Shown: positions 36,263 through 48,363 of the stretch, piece after piece
Position numbering within the stretch: position 1 is the first letter of the stretch
Layout: each line of letters opens with the position of its first letter
Assembly (NCBI GenBank): GCA_921293015.1
Contig: OV121088.1
Coordinates: 36,394,836 to 36,458,835 of the forward strand
Reading direction: 5' to 3'
DNA: 64,000 nucleotides
From: Phorcus lineatus
Taxonomy: Eukaryota; Mollusca; Gastropoda; Trochida; Trochidae
The notes under the pieces: generated by a model
Seen by the model: the letters and a program-made list of their open reading frames with translations, nothing else
Told to the model about the DNA's origin: nothing
Databases searched by the model: none
Program-made: the position numbers and the translations under genes

Positions 36263-38131
36263 ATATTAAAACTACATTGAAGCTGTTGCTTCTAAAAGAT
36301 GGCAATTTTCGAATTCATACATGAGAAGATGCTATTGTGAAAATCTTGCTGTTCCAATGTATGCCACTGCTAAATCACCTTCAAAGATTTATAGTATGTC
36401 AAATGTAATATGTGACAAAAGGTTATTGGTGTGTCAGAATCAACCATTATTACATTATCTATCCAAAAGAATAATTTTCAAAAATGACTCAGTGAAGCAT
36501 GGACTGAACAGAGAAATATCATACTTATGTTACAACAACATAAACATTGTCATTTAAACCTTACAGAATTTCTGCAAACATGAAATATCAAAGTTCAAAA
36601 CCAAATAAAAAAGTAAAACGATTAACAGAAATTTTTTATGTGAAAACTTAAATAACTACATGCAATGTCGGGTGACACACCTAAATTGCACCAAGTATTC
36701 GGATATCACATCTACTTAAACAGATTACAAATTGGATAGATGTCAAGTCAGTAAAGGTCAGTCTAAAGGCGTTTCTGTCCAGTTCTATGATTAAGCTCTG
36801 CGGTCATGCAATGAGATATGTCACAGGTTCATGTTACCTATTGACATTCACATTAAGTGATTCTTGCTGCTGATCTATATTGATAAACTTATTCTGGTAA
36901 TTTCCTCAAAAATCAAACTAATTATTCGAGACTTGTGCCAAATTGAATGAATTTCATGCATCTCAAAGTAACATTTTCAGACACTTTTTAAGGATAAAAC
37001 AAATCAATGACATAACAAAACTGTGTAGTTTCAAAAGAGAGGTTAGCTTCTGTTACAAGATTGAAAATTCAACACATTACCTATTTGTAAATAATCATAT
37101 CACTGTATAGCCAAAGCGAAAGCATCATTGACTCAAACAGGCACTTAGCCTAATGAGAATGGCCTCTTCACTTTAGTAATAGACATTCATTTCAATAGAG
37201 AGAAGTCCTTCGATCAGCTGACCCTGTTTATGGAAGCATGTGATGTCACTGTGTAACTTCTCTAACTATTTAATTGGACTGGTGTTATACAGTTGTACAA
37301 TAATGATCCAGTGATTGCCAATCGAGCCCACACAAAGCCAAAGTGAGTGTAGTTAAGTGAAGTTCTCTTGAATAAAGCTGAGATACATCTACTCAACCCT
37401 AATGACTGAAGTAAGAGATGGCCTCAGTCTTCTCTATGTAGACACACACTTCAATAGATTTCTCAATTTTTTCCGGCATGAAGTTCCTAGACTGATTTGT
37501 TTTATCAATAGATAGTATTGATCTACCAAAGTGTAGGCTTTTAATTTTACCTTCTGTGAACTTTTGATTTTTTTTCAGTCTGTCACCATCCATTAAAGCT
37601 GGGAAGTTCAGTCATATCAAACAAATGGAGCCCAAACAAAGAATAAGCCATTACACATCATAGAAAAAAACAGATCATTGGTATAAAGAAGAAGATGCAC
37701 TAGTGATTGTAAATGTAGTGCACTTAGATGGATAGTGAGCTAAAAGCTTTGCTTGTAAAGCATGTCCAAGTTTTGAAAAACTCTTCAAAAGGAAAAGCAT
37801 GTATATGAGAATAAAAATATTGAGATGAAGAAAGTTTAAGCTATTAAGGAGTCTTCAATTAATTCTGTTAATGGGCATATTCTGAAGTAACTGCTGCTAA
37901 CACAGACATAATTTTAAATAGTGAGTTCAAGTAGCTCTAAGGTCATCAAAATCTTGAATGTGATCAGAACCAAAGTACTTTATTGTTTGGAGAAATTATC
38001 ACTTTAAGTGCTATTGTTATTATTGTTTGGTAATATAACGCAGTTCCTGTTTGAAATGGATCTCAATTTGTGAGCAACCGTGTGTAAAGTTTTTGAATGG
38101 CACACTAGGGAACACTAAAGTTGGAAGAAAG
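36263..38131. other. Non-coding stretch, nothing recognised
   Basis: AT-rich sequence with no supported exon, RNA gene or repeat. Confidence 0.5.
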
Positions 38132-38825
38132 TCCTCCTTGTCCAAAACCATCCAATTCCAATATTCCTTATCACTAGAGTAATTCTTGTCCAAAACCATC
38201 CAATTCCAATATTCCTTATCACTAGAGTAATTCTTGTCCAAAACCATCCAATTCCAATATTCCATATCACCAGAGTAATTCTTGTCCAAAACCATCCAAT
38301 TCCAATATTCCTTATCACTAGAGTAATTCTTGTCCAAAACCATCCAATTCCAATATCTTATCGCATTAGAGCAATTCTTAAAAGAAGTTTTGATTCCAAT
38401 ATTCAATATTGTAAATCATTCTTGTTTAAACCATCTAATTCCCATATATGTATTGTTCCATATAATCAGAGTATTTCTTGTCCAAAACCAACTTAATAGA
38501 ATATTCTATTTCAAAAAAGAAATTCTTTTGCAATACTTTATTTAACAAGAGCAATTCTTTCTAAAACCATTTAATTCCTATTTTCTATATCATAAGAGTA
38601 CTTATTGTCAAAAATATGCCTAATTTCAAATTGCAATACATTAATTATTCCATATAATAACAGCTCCTCTTGTCCTAAACCATAAAATTCCAATATTTAA
38701 TCACGAAAAAAAAACAATTGATGTCCAAATCCATCTAATTCCAATATTCCATGTCACAAGAGAAATTCTGGTACACAAAACTATCCAATTTCAATATTTC
38801 ATATCACAATTGGTTATTTCGAGCA
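38132..38825. repeat. 48-base minisatellite with a homogeneous core and decayed flank
   Basis: Five core copies start TCCAAAACCATCCAATTCC at 38141, 38189, 38237, 38285 and 38333, exactly 48 bases apart and nearly identical. From about 38370 to 38825 further copies become increasingly diverged and uneven in length. Because 48 is a multiple of three, the array stays open in two minus-strand frames (repeating EYWNWMVLDKNYSSDK in one). This is a by-product and not evidence of a protein. Confidence 0.85.
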
Positions 38826-39653
38826 ACAAATTTGCAAGAACAAAGTATTAGAAATAATCCAAGGTTGCCTATTATGCAACACTGGACAAATAACCTCTAA
38901 ACATGCACATCATGACCGCAAACATTTCTTTATGGTCTTGAGCAACTCCTTTTTCATAATGAACCTTGGTGTTTTCATTCTATAAAACACAATTGAATTC
39001 CCCTGAAGGAGGACATGGAATAAATGAACAGTGTCATCTGCTCCTTGAATCAATAATTCCTACGTTGATATGGATTCTGCCAACATGGTGAAAAATCTGC
39101 CATGAAAGATTTCTCATAATCCACTACCTTCACTGAAGCAGAATGATTTGCCTTCAGTCTGAGCAGCTTAATTGATAAGTGAAAATACAAGAAATTGGTG
39201 AAAAAGAAAGCAAGATGGCCTCAAATTCAATTTGATATGCAAGATTCGGTTTAGCCAGCACACTGGCTCCCGTCACTGTCTCTTCCTCTTCATTTGAGCC
39301 TTAAATTGCAATCCATCAGAAAAAACACCACCACAACAAGCAAAATAGGTTCTAAAAATAATTCAACTGTTTGCTTGATGTTCTGGTAGAATAAGTTTGT
39401 AAAATAATGATTCAAGGAAATACATATTCCATCAGGAACTTTGAGGTAAGCAAAAATAGATAAAGAATCTTAGATAAGAATTTTGTTGTCTTCTGTTCAA
39501 CTCTCTCAGTTCAAGCAAGTGCTCCTTGCCACATTAACAATACATAAAGGTAAAGGTATGAAATGACAAATATTGCCCTGTAAATTATTTTGGATGCATA
39601 CATGTATATAGACGCATGTACATGGAGGGGTATAACGATATACAATTATGTTA
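38826..39653. other. Non-coding stretch, nothing recognised
   Basis: No supported feature. Confidence 0.5.
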
Positions 39654-39892
39654 AGTCTGTGTTGTTCTCTGGAACTAAAGAGTCTGTGTTGTTCATTTCA
39701 TCTCTGCAACTAACCAGTCTGTGTTGTTCATTTCATCTCTGCAACTAACCAGTCTGTGTTGTTCATTTCATCTCTGCAACTAACCAGTCTGTGTTGTTCA
39801 TTTCATCTCTGCAACTAACCAGTCTGTGGTGGGTTTTTTTAATCTCTAAAACTGACGAGTCTGTGTTGTTCATTTTAACCCTGAAATTGGCG
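39654..39892. repeat. 35-base minisatellite, about seven units
   Basis: Units start AGTCTGTGTTGTTCATTTCA at 39681, 39716, 39751 and 39786, exactly 35 bases apart. Diverged units lie at 39654, 39821 and 39857. Confidence 0.85.
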
Positions 39893-40829
39893 AGTTTGGT
39901 CTTCTCATATAATCTGTCAATCTGATATGGCTACTCCAGGTAACTAACTAGACATCTGTGTAATAAACCAGGAACAGATATTCATAACACAGGAATGCAA
40001 TATCAGGCATATTTGGTTTTGTGATGACAGATATCAAATTCCTGATCATAATTTAACAAAAGTTCCTTCCTGTTTGATCGCTTAAGTATTTTTCTAATAT
40101 CTTAATCAAGGAATAATTGTCATAAAAACTTCATCTTAACATATATATCTATTTTTTAAATATGCTTGAGCTGCTTATTGAAGACAGGGATCAGATTGGG
40201 ATGAATCTTGATCCAGACTTCTTGAGTTTTTAAAATTTTAATCTTCATAAAGGAAAAAAGCAAGTTGATACATGAAAGAATTTTAAAAAAGCACAAGTAA
40301 TAGAGTAAGATTGAAGATTTTAACTTGATAAAGGAAACTTAATTAAATGTAGTAATAGGAAATTAGAAAGTTAAATAGCAATAGTTAATTCCCTCAAGCG
40401 GCCACAATTATGCCGGTTGTTATAGTTCTTAAAATGGTCATTGGACTAACAATTTTTCTAAAAATAACTTGAGATATGATTGGCTGTAGGAACTATACTT
40501 TTATATGCATTCTCTTAGTGAGTGAAGCATTCATGGGTCAAGTAAACTTCATACCAAACATTGCTTTCTATTTAAAATGGAATAACATGAAACTAAAATG
40601 TTTATATGTAGTTTGTTATACTATTTTGGTCATATGAGATTTTTTCGTTTTATATATCATCCATAAACACTAGGGCTACATTTGACTGTGCGAATGAAAA
40701 TCATTACATTATTGATGTTCGTCATGCAAGAATACAATGACTGAATTAACTTGCAATTTGCCATCATGAAGGTATTTTACAGTAAATGTTCTTGAATTTG
40801 ACTTAGAAAAGAAAAAGAGTAACCAACTT
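39893..40829. other. Non-coding stretch, nothing recognised
   Basis: AT-rich sequence with no supported feature. Confidence 0.5.
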
Positions 40830-41220
40830 AAAGGACGGAATTATGGCTTTTCTGCGCCTCATTATTGTGATCAATTCCTTGGAAAAAGCTCGGAATCTGT
40901 CGCCTCCAGTGAAAGCAGGCAAGAAATTGAACACTCTGTGGTGTGCCTGTGATATTCCTTCTATTGAACTGTCACCTTTTTGCCTCTTTGATTTAACCAA
41001 GCATTAAAGGTCACAAAGAAGAAGGACCCGACACTAGCCTTTGGCTCCAAATCACACAAATATTCCACATGAAGCAGCAAGTCACTTTGGCCTGTAAGCT
41101 CTTTAGCAAATGTTGGAGAAATCTTTGACATATGGGCTTAATCAGGGAGAAAACTGGCACCTTGAGTGTCCAACTTGAAACAAGGGAACTTAGTGGATCT
41201 GTTACTCTGTCAAGCATTTA
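40830..41220. other. Complex unique block, possible conserved non-coding element
   Basis: The block is non-repetitive, with more balanced composition and some CpG (TCTGCGCCTC, GCTCGGAATCTGTCGCC) between AT-rich flanks. Two minus-strand frames of 65 and 68 codons have no recognisable domain or splice context. Confidence 0.25.
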
Positions 41221-41778
41221 CTAATTGAAACATTTGTTTGAACAATTTTATACAGGAAAGTTACATGTAAATCAGGAAAATTTAATTACAAGTTACCAGA
41301 TAAATATTTTAAAAAAAATTCAAAATTCAATTTTAACAGCTTAAACCAGTTTCTTAATAAGTAAAATGTATTAGATTCCACATATAAACAATCTATTTAA
41401 CCCTTGTTATGATTGTGAGTTAAAACCATTCACCACATCTAAAGTTATATTTTATTCCCGAACAGCAATAAATTCTTATAATCATCTGTTGAGAAGAAGA
41501 AGTATCAATATTTACACAAACTATTTTTCTATTCAAGATGTACCATTCAAACACTTTGTTTGGAACATCTCTTGGAGAATACCTTCGATAAGTTGTATCA
41601 GACCAGACACCATTCATAACAGATCTTATTCATTTATTTTATCCTATTGCTCTGTAATTCCTTTAGTAAAATAAACGTGGGCTCATTTTACATTTACTAT
41701 TTGAGTCATTGTTCTTGCTATGAAGTGCACATATCATTGACCTTCAACTAAATTTAGTTCTTGGAATCATTTCCTTAT
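41221..41778. other. Non-coding stretch, nothing recognised
   Basis: AT-rich sequence with no supported feature. Confidence 0.5.
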
Positions 41779-41782
41779 TTAA

Positions 41783-42416
41783 AGGCTGATACATGCACGA
41801 TTTGCGCATTTCATCAGTTTCTCTGACGTGGAACCTCTGTAGTTGTCCTTCTTGTTCGCCGGATCTGCCCTTTACGCGATTCTGAGTTTTGAGCAGCTCA
41901 AAACTTGGCTTCGCATAAAAGTTTACGCAGTACTGCGCTGTTTTACGTAAGTTTTGTGTAGCGTACGTAGTGGACAGTGCGCGAAATAAGCGTTGAATGT
42001 CAGTGATCCTTCACATGTTGCCTCTATCGCGTTCCAACGACGACTTTCCACTGACGATAAGCAGACATACGACACATGGTTCGTGCATATGTGCCCGTTG
42101 TGCGCAGTTCATATGTGAATCATGCGCGATTCATACGCAGTTCATTAGTGCAAGTGCGCAGATTTCGCGTGTTTTTTCAGCGGATCTTTTGTTGCTCACA
42201 ACAACGTATTTGCCCTGTTTGTGTGTCTATGTGCTGAAGTGCGTGGTTTATTTGTGATTTGTTGGTGCTCTCTCCATAGTTCTTGCGCAATTCATCGGTG
42301 ATTTTTAATCGCGTAAATCAGTGAAAATGGTCAAATTCTCGACGGACAGGCACTCACAACCAAACTTTGTGGGTGATTCGTGCATTTATGCTACTTTTGG
42401 GCTGTGTGACCAGGCT
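41783..42416. mobile_element. CpG-rich TTAA-flanked non-autonomous DNA element
   Basis: TTAA flanks both ends (41779-41782, 42417-42420). The ends AGGCTGATACATG and (reverse complement) AGCCTGGTCACAC are imperfect inverted repeats. ATGCACGAAT/TTCGTGCAT words recur near both ends and inside. The 634-base interior is strikingly rich in CpG (many GCGCA, TACGTA and TTCGCG words) against CpG-poor flanks. No transposase frame is present. A TTAA target suggests piggyBac-like, but a 3-base TTA or TAA target (PIF/Harbinger) cannot be excluded. Confidence 0.55.
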
Positions 42417-42420
42417 TTAA

Positions 42421-43282
42421 GGCAATACATGAAGTGTAGTTTACAAAATATATAAAATATTTGTTCAAGACAGCTAGCCCTTCATTTTAAAGGGCATGTT
42501 TGTCACTTCAAAAATTGATCAAAAACAAGATGATGCGCTAACAACCATAAAAAATACATTTATAGGACTACTAGTAACAAGATTCCATCAGAATCAATCC
42601 AATGAAGGACTAAGTAATAGATTGTGAAACATTGTGTACATTCCAATAAAAAAGTTGTCATCTGGAAATTCTTGCTTTTCTTGTTCAATGGTCATAATAT
42701 TATATCACTGGCTGTATCCCTCTGTGACTGTCAAACTTATGGGCTCTGCATGATCACATCTAACTGGTAACACTGAGTCTATGTCTGATGCAGTGATATG
42801 TCAATCTCAAAATATAATTGACCATCGATCAGCTTCAGTCACCATCAGATTCAAAGAGTTCAAACACAGCACTATTCTACAAGCAGTTGGTCACAGCTAC
42901 TGACCTAATGGTGATTATTATATCTAACTTTTATCCTTTTAGGTTCTCGTCTTCAAATGATTTTTTTCAAAATGAGTGTGAAATTGATTTTGATTGGCCC
43001 CTTCCCTAAACCTTTCACAGTATTGATTTTACTTCACTCTTAGTTAAGTGCTCAATCCAGTGAGAGTTTTGTAGTTCAAAGATGTTATTTGTAGCCTAAT
43101 GACATAATGAAATTCTATTTGGATCAAACCTTCTTACTGAAAAAAAATGTTGCAAAATATTATGTCAAAATCATTCGCATTTCATCATAAAAGCAATGAA
43201 CCTTTATGCATGAATACACAAATATACAATTAAATGGCAAAATCTGTTATTGATTCAAGCAACTCCCTGAACTGAAGAATCA
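42421..43282. other. Non-coding stretch, nothing recognised
   Basis: AT-rich sequence with no supported feature. Confidence 0.5.
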
Positions 43283-43724
43283 CAAAAAAAGCTAAAATGC
43301 TTTAACATGCTAAAACAAGGACAAAAATATGCTAAAATGCTCTAACAAAAGCTAAAATACTTTAACATGCTAAAACAAGGACAAAAATATGCTAAAATGC
43401 TCTAACAAAAGCTAAAATGCTTTAACATGCTAAAACAAGGACAAAAATATGCTAAAATGCTCTAACAAAAGCTAAAATGCTTTAACAAGGACAAAAATAT
43501 GCTAAAATGCTCTAACAAAAACTAAAATGCTTTAACATGCTAAAACAAGGACAAAAATATGCTAAAATGTTTTAACAAAAGCTAAAATGCTTAAATATGC
43601 TAAAACAAGGACAAAAAATGCTAAAATGTTTTAACAAAAGCTAAAATGCTTTAACATGCTTAAACAAGGACAAAAATATGCTAAAATGCTTTAACAAAAG
43701 CTAAAATGCTTTAACAAAAGCAAA
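43283..43724. repeat. 60-base minisatellite, about seven units
   Basis: The unit is GCTAAAATGCTTTAACATGC, TAAAACAAGGACAAAAATAT, GCTAAAATGCTCTAACAAAA. Several units are identical, and others have lost a 10-20-base subunit. The unit itself is built from related ~20-base GCTAAAATGCTNTAACA pieces. Confidence 0.9.
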
Positions 43725-44098
43725 AGTAAGTTGACAAGTGACTAAGGTTCTTTGACAGAAGCAGTTCAAAGAGCTTGAGACCAATAGACATGTGAAGCAT
43801 ACAGCACACTGGCTGTGACAGATCAATTGTCAGCAACATGTGGAAGGTACAAGCTCTAATAGAAAACACTTCACCCACATGGTCAGGACAAATGGTGAGG
43901 AGACTAACGGTGCCCTGGAGATGATGGACTGGCGTCTAACATCTAATGTCAGATCCAAAGAGCTAAAACAAGGCATTTATTTCTTACTTTTCTCAGTTAC
44001 AGAAATATTATGATGAGTACATAAAGAATCCCCTGAGTATTCAACTCTGTATTTTTGAAACTCTTAGTGTTACAATAGTTGTTGTAAGTACCATACAT
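43725..44098. other. Non-coding stretch, nothing recognised
   Basis: No supported feature between the minisatellite and the MITE at 44101. Confidence 0.5.
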
Positions 44099-44100
44099 TA

Positions 44101-44521
44101 AAGGGGCACAGAGTATGTTTTTAGAGTCAAGCATGTCAAAATTGATAAATGGTGTTACTTCATCAAGAAGTAGTGGTTGTTTCAGAAAATCAGAATCCTA
44201 ATGCTTATCAGGTCAATATAGTGACAATAAACAGGTTAAAGTTGTTTTTTTTTATTTACAGCAAACACAAAAACAAACATAAGATGATAGTTTTTAGTAG
44301 ATTATTTAACTTAAATATATGTTAATTGGACACAGAATTTTGACTCTTTAACATCTATAGGGTCGTTTTCAGATTATCATCGAAAACAAGAAAATATAAT
44401 AATTTTACAGATAAGTTAAGTGTAAGTTTTGGGAGGCGATTTGAACTTTAGTTAGGTCATAGGACATTTTTGCTTTTTCTAAAGCCACATGAAAAATTAT
44501 GAAACATATTCTGTGTCACTT
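44101..44521 (+). mobile_element. TA-flanked MITE, family 1, copy B
   Basis: TA occurs at 44099-44100 and 44522-44523. The ends AAGGGGCACAGAGTATG and (reverse complement) AAGTGACACAGAATATG are 17-base inverted repeats with three differences. The interior matches copies at 14848 and 57996. There is no coding frame. Confidence 0.7.
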
Positions 44522-44523
44522 TA

Positions 44524-45056
44524 GGCCAGACTTCTTTTTTTTAATTGGTTTACGGATCCGCCGACCTTAAAAAGTGGAAATGTGGAAAAAAAATATAGTT
44601 AAAATAACGGTATTATTTTTTAACCGCCGACTCGAAAGCGTGTAAAAAAAATAAATATAATATATCATATAAATCCAAATCCAATTTCACGATGTGTATC
44701 TGTAAAAAAAACCAGATAGAAATATACAATATATCGAAACGCGTCCGATTCGTTTCAGAATATCCCCCGTTCCGAGAATTAGGGAAGGGAGGTAACTCTA
44801 AATTTGTTGGACTGTAACCACGCGGTAATGTAAAAATACATGTTTGACAATTTATCAGGATGGTGAGCAGTGTGCCATTATGAATAAAAACAATTGAAAA
44901 ATTTTATTTTATTTTTTTTTGCCTACCGACCGTCACTTAATACAAACTGTAAAAAATAATTTGAAAACTGAATTTAAAAAAAAAAAATTTTCCTACCTAC
45001 TGAACTTTTTTTTTTACTCTAAATTCCGTTAACCAAAAAAAAAAAAAAGTCTGGCC
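44524..45056. mobile_element. PIF/Harbinger-like MITE
   Basis: TTA flanks both ends (44521-44523, 45057-45059). The ends begin GGCCAGACTTCTTTTTTTT and (reverse complement) GGCCAGACTTTTTTTTTTTT, followed by TTGGTTTACGGA and TTGGTTAACGGA. The 3-base TTA duplication and GGCC-starting ends fit PIF/Harbinger. It sits directly against the preceding MITE, sharing the TTA at the junction. Interior poly-A/T runs and several CpGs are visible, and there is no transposase. Confidence 0.65.
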
Positions 45057-45064
45057 TTAACATT

Positions 45065-45113
45065 GGCTACGATTATCTTAGAACTAATAAAGCTTTGAAA
45101 ATCTAGGCCCTGG
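45065..45113 (-). mobile_element. Single arm of a palindromic MITE
   Basis: The reverse complement (CCAGGGCCTAGATTTTCAAA, then GCTTTATTAGTTCTAAGATA) matches the left arm of the complete element at 51705. Only one arm is present. Confidence 0.5.
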
Positions 45114-46198
45114 GATTGACTTTAAAATGATAAATATGATATTATTTATAATTTATAACCTAGAAAGGAAATAATTTTGTATCATTACAGGAAAACATAC
45201 AGGAAAAGCAAAACAGGTTACATGTGATACATGTATAAAACAATAACTTCTATTAACTTAGAGATAATTTAACAGACAAATGCTGAAAGAAATGAATTTG
45301 TCTGTTTCTTGAAGTACCAAAAATTAGTTTTCATAAATCTTGGTGCCAACATGGTAAAATGTGCTGACTTCAATATACTAAACAAACATTTGAGTATACA
45401 AACTGACTGATCTTCATAAATCTTTTGAATTCTAGAGTAGTAACCTTGGTGCAAATGTTGCAAAACTGTCTTTCATCTAACTTTGGAATGGACAGTACAA
45501 AACTCTGATAAGCTCAGACTGAGCTGATTGACTTCTTAGAGAACGTTTTTGTTCTCCGTAGCAGTAAGATCTTCCAACTTATTAACCCAGAGTGCCAGTA
45601 CAGCCGGATCTAAAATATCTATGTGGTAAACTTGCTATATGACTAACCTTAGTAAAATTATCTGTAGCAGATTCTTAAAACTCTGTGTTAGTTGTAACAT
45701 TACAGATGAAACCCATTTGGTCCTACAATTGAGTTTCAGATGAGAGCCGAGGTATATCCAACAGTCCACTAAATATACAGCACTGTAAGTGTTTGCAGTT
45801 CAAAACCATGAGAAGTTGGTCAGATGAACAAGTATGTTTCTCAAAGGGCCCTTAACCATTCGACAAATGTGGTAGAATATGACATGCAGCCAAATTTTCT
45901 GAAGTACCAAAGGGTCCTCTGTGTATACAACATTTGTCACTGACCTCAATAAACATGTTTGTGTCTGAAGTACCAATTTCAAAGTAAGTCCTTGGAGAAT
46001 AGAACACTATTGGTCTCTAACTAACCACATATCTGCGATGAACAGTTTACATTCATTGGAACCAACATGATAGAACTTAGATCTACAGATAAATTGTAAA
46101 GTGTACCAAGTAGTCCCTGAGTGATAAGAGCACATATAGGTATTGGTCAACATTGTAATGACTGACGATTTATATGTTTGTTTCTCATTCTCTCCAGT
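45114..46198. other. Non-coding stretch with traces of an old tandem array
   Basis: CTGAAGTACCAA-type words (45310, 45900, 45968, 46107) and CCAACATGGTAGAATGTGAC-type words (45343, 45863, 46060) recur. This suggests a badly decayed array of uneven units. No exon is supported. Confidence 0.35.
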
Positions 46199-46429
46199 CT
46201 ACTGGGAACAACATATAACCACTATTTGATCGTAATTGCGATATTCTACCTTCATATTGTCAGAATGTGTCTTTTTGATAACAGTCGATACTTCGCGAGC
46301 AAATGACACCATTAATTTGGCATAGTTTGGCATTTCTGACTCCAACAACTCATGGAGTGGCTCTTTAAGATAAAAAGTGAAGACTAAAGGTAGTCCCAAG
46401 TTGAGGCCAAAATGTATGTGAAAATTGGA
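46199..46429 (-). other. Open frame with protein-like composition, unrecognised
   Basis: A 76-codon minus-strand frame ends in TAG at 46199. Its peptide includes YLKEPLHELLESEMPNYAKL and KKTHSDNMKVEYRNYDQ and looks helical and amphipathic. No initiation site, splice acceptor or family was recognised, and frames of this length are common by chance. Confidence 0.15.
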
Positions 46430-46962
46430 TTATAAAACTCACTTCATAACAATGGTCTCTTTGATATGCTATATTTTCGTGGAACCTTTTATTGTGGGTG
46501 CATAACTTTTCAGGGACAGTCTGTTTTCTGAATCTGAATCTGAATGAACATCTCTTAGACTCATAATGCAATGATGTCATAACATTGTGACGTCATTATG
46601 CTTATGATGTCAAGGCCCTTTTGATGTCTTTATATAAGGATGTAAAACAATTTTGATGTCATGGACTTGATGATGACAGAACATTGTTCAAAATCTACTA
46701 TCTCCCTCAAGTGATTTCTCCTGTGGAACACAAAATTGGATTATAAAATAGATGATCAGTTGTCTGGTTGATGCCAGTGTTTGAAAATAATGAATGATTT
46801 AAGGAAGCTTGCCTTTGGTCCGCCATTTTGTTAATTGAAAATGACATGCCATATTTTTAATAATCTTAAAATAAACTATTTGTATTGATAGAATATCCAC
46901 ACATTTACAATTAATAAATACAAAAATATAAATATAATAATAATTATATATGTATATATATA
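46430..46962. other. Non-coding stretch with a direct repeat and a CRE palindrome
   Basis: AAAATTGGATTATAAAA occurs twice about 310 bases apart (near 46421 and 46734). The interval contains repeated GATGTCA words and a perfect CREB-type palindrome TGACGTCA (46588-46595). The right end is an AT-rich tract that received the Tc1 element. Confidence 0.4.
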
Positions 46963-47218
46963 TAAACTCTTCAAAAAAAGAAACTTGACATTCATGCGAA
47001 ATTGATTTTTTCGAAACTGGTCAATTTTTTTCATGATACACTCCTGTAATTTAAAGAAAGGCTTGCTCAAAAGTGTAAATTTACCAAAAACAATGGCCCA
47101 AAAAGTTTACGTTGTGTTCAGGGACGAAAACGAGCGATTCGTCCAAATGCATTTCCTGCCAAAGCACGTGCAGCATGAGATCATGAAGGTTTACATGCAG
47201 ACACGTCTGCTTTAAGGG

Positions 47219-47226
47219 TATAAAAA
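47219..47226 (+). promoter_or_regulatory. TATA box of the Tc1 transposase
   Basis: TATAAAAA lies 57 bases upstream of the transposase ATG in the 5' part of the element. A 40-residue open frame (47093-47215) ends just before it and is probably not translated from this promoter. Confidence 0.5.
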
Positions 47227-47282
47227 GCCATATCAGCCGCTGTTCATTCAGACTACACAACATCGGTACAGCGACCTGAAAA

Positions 47283-48290
47283 ATGCCAAGACTGAACAGA
47301 GAGCAAGGCATCAATGCTATTGGCAGACTGCAAGCAGGAGCGACGCAGGGAGATGTTGCAACACACTTTGGAGTGTCCAGACAGACCATCTCTTCATTGT
47401 GGACCCGTTTCAAAACCCGAAACTGCGTTGATGATAGGCCAAGGTCAGGCAGACCAAGGGTGACTACTCGGGCCCGAGATCGGTACATCCGACTGCTCCA
47501 CCTTCGGGAACGCACCAGGACAGCAACGTCAACAAAAACGCAGATACCAGGCCTGCGTCGAATTTCCGACCAAACGGTATGCAACAGGCTGAGAGAGGCT
47601 GGACTTTTTCCACGACGACCTGTTCGACGTCCCGTTTTAACGCAACGTCATCTGGCGGAATGTCTCCAGTGGTGTCAACAGAGGATGAGATGGGCACATG
47701 CAAAGTGGAGAACCGTTCTCTTCACTGATGAGTCCCGTTTTCTGCTTCGACGAAGTGATGGACGAGCACGTGTATACCGACGTCGTGGAGAACGTTATGC
47801 TGCCAACTGTGTTCAGGAGGTTGTCCCATTTGGAGGTGGGAGTGTCATTGTGTTGGCCGGGATTCGTCATGGTGTTAGAACACCCCTTGTGCATGTTGTG
47901 GGTAACCTCACAGGAGTTCAGTATAGGGACTTGATCCTACAGCCTTTCGCTATTCCTCACGTCAACGTCCATGGTGGTCTCTTTCAACAGGACAATGCTC
48001 GACCACATGTTGCACGTGTTTGTCAAGACTTTTTACAGCGTAACAATGTCTAGACATTGCCATGGCCAGCCAGGTCACCAGATTTGTCACCAATTGAGCA
48101 TCTCTGGGACGAACTGGATCGACGCGTGCGCAGTAGGAATCCACCACCCCAAACACTTCCAGGACTTCTTGCAGCACTTCAGCACGAATGGCAGAACATT
48201 CCACAGGCTGTGATTGATAACTTGATTGCATCCATTGGTCGTCGGTGCCAAGCAATAATCAATGCCAATGGTGGCCATACCCGATACTGA
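47283..48290 (+). pseudogene. Tc1-family transposase with one in-frame stop
   Basis: This is a DNA cut-and-paste transposase that binds the element's inverted ends and joins them to TA sites. The frame has 335 codon positions, close to the usual length of about 340. An N-terminal helix-turn-helix (about 8-45) is followed by the GRPR linker (56-59), a second DNA-binding part (about 65-115) and the catalytic domain. Catalytic residues are D149 (FTDE), D237 (QQDNARPH) and E272 (SPDLSPIEH), the last two separated by 34 residues, so it is DD34E. The glycine-rich FGGGSV box is at 183-188. A single TAG at 48051-48053 lies between the second aspartate and the glutamate; the frame continues after it to TGA at 48288. 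A complete enzyme is therefore not expected from this copy. Confidence 0.9.
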
Positions 48291-48357
48291 CATTTGTGCA
48301 CCCTTGTGATGTTGAAACATTTGTGCACCTGTGCATTTCAAGATCATGCTTATTCTG

Positions 48358-48363
48358 AATAAA
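48358..48363 (+). terminator. Poly(A) signal of the Tc1 transposase
   Basis: AATAAA lies 68 bases after the transposase stop codon and before the right inverted repeat. Confidence 0.5.

Noticed and set aside
38020-38406. Minus-strand repeat protein (repeating EYWNWMVLDKNYSSDK)
   Set aside because: It is a reading-frame by-product of a 48-base minisatellite; a second frame is open over the same array and decayed copies continue outside it.
43283-43724. CRISPR-like array
   Set aside because: The 60-base units are contiguous without unique spacers, so it is a minisatellite.
47081-47584. 167-codon minus-strand frame
   Set aside because: It is the antisense shadow of the Tc1 transposase gene.
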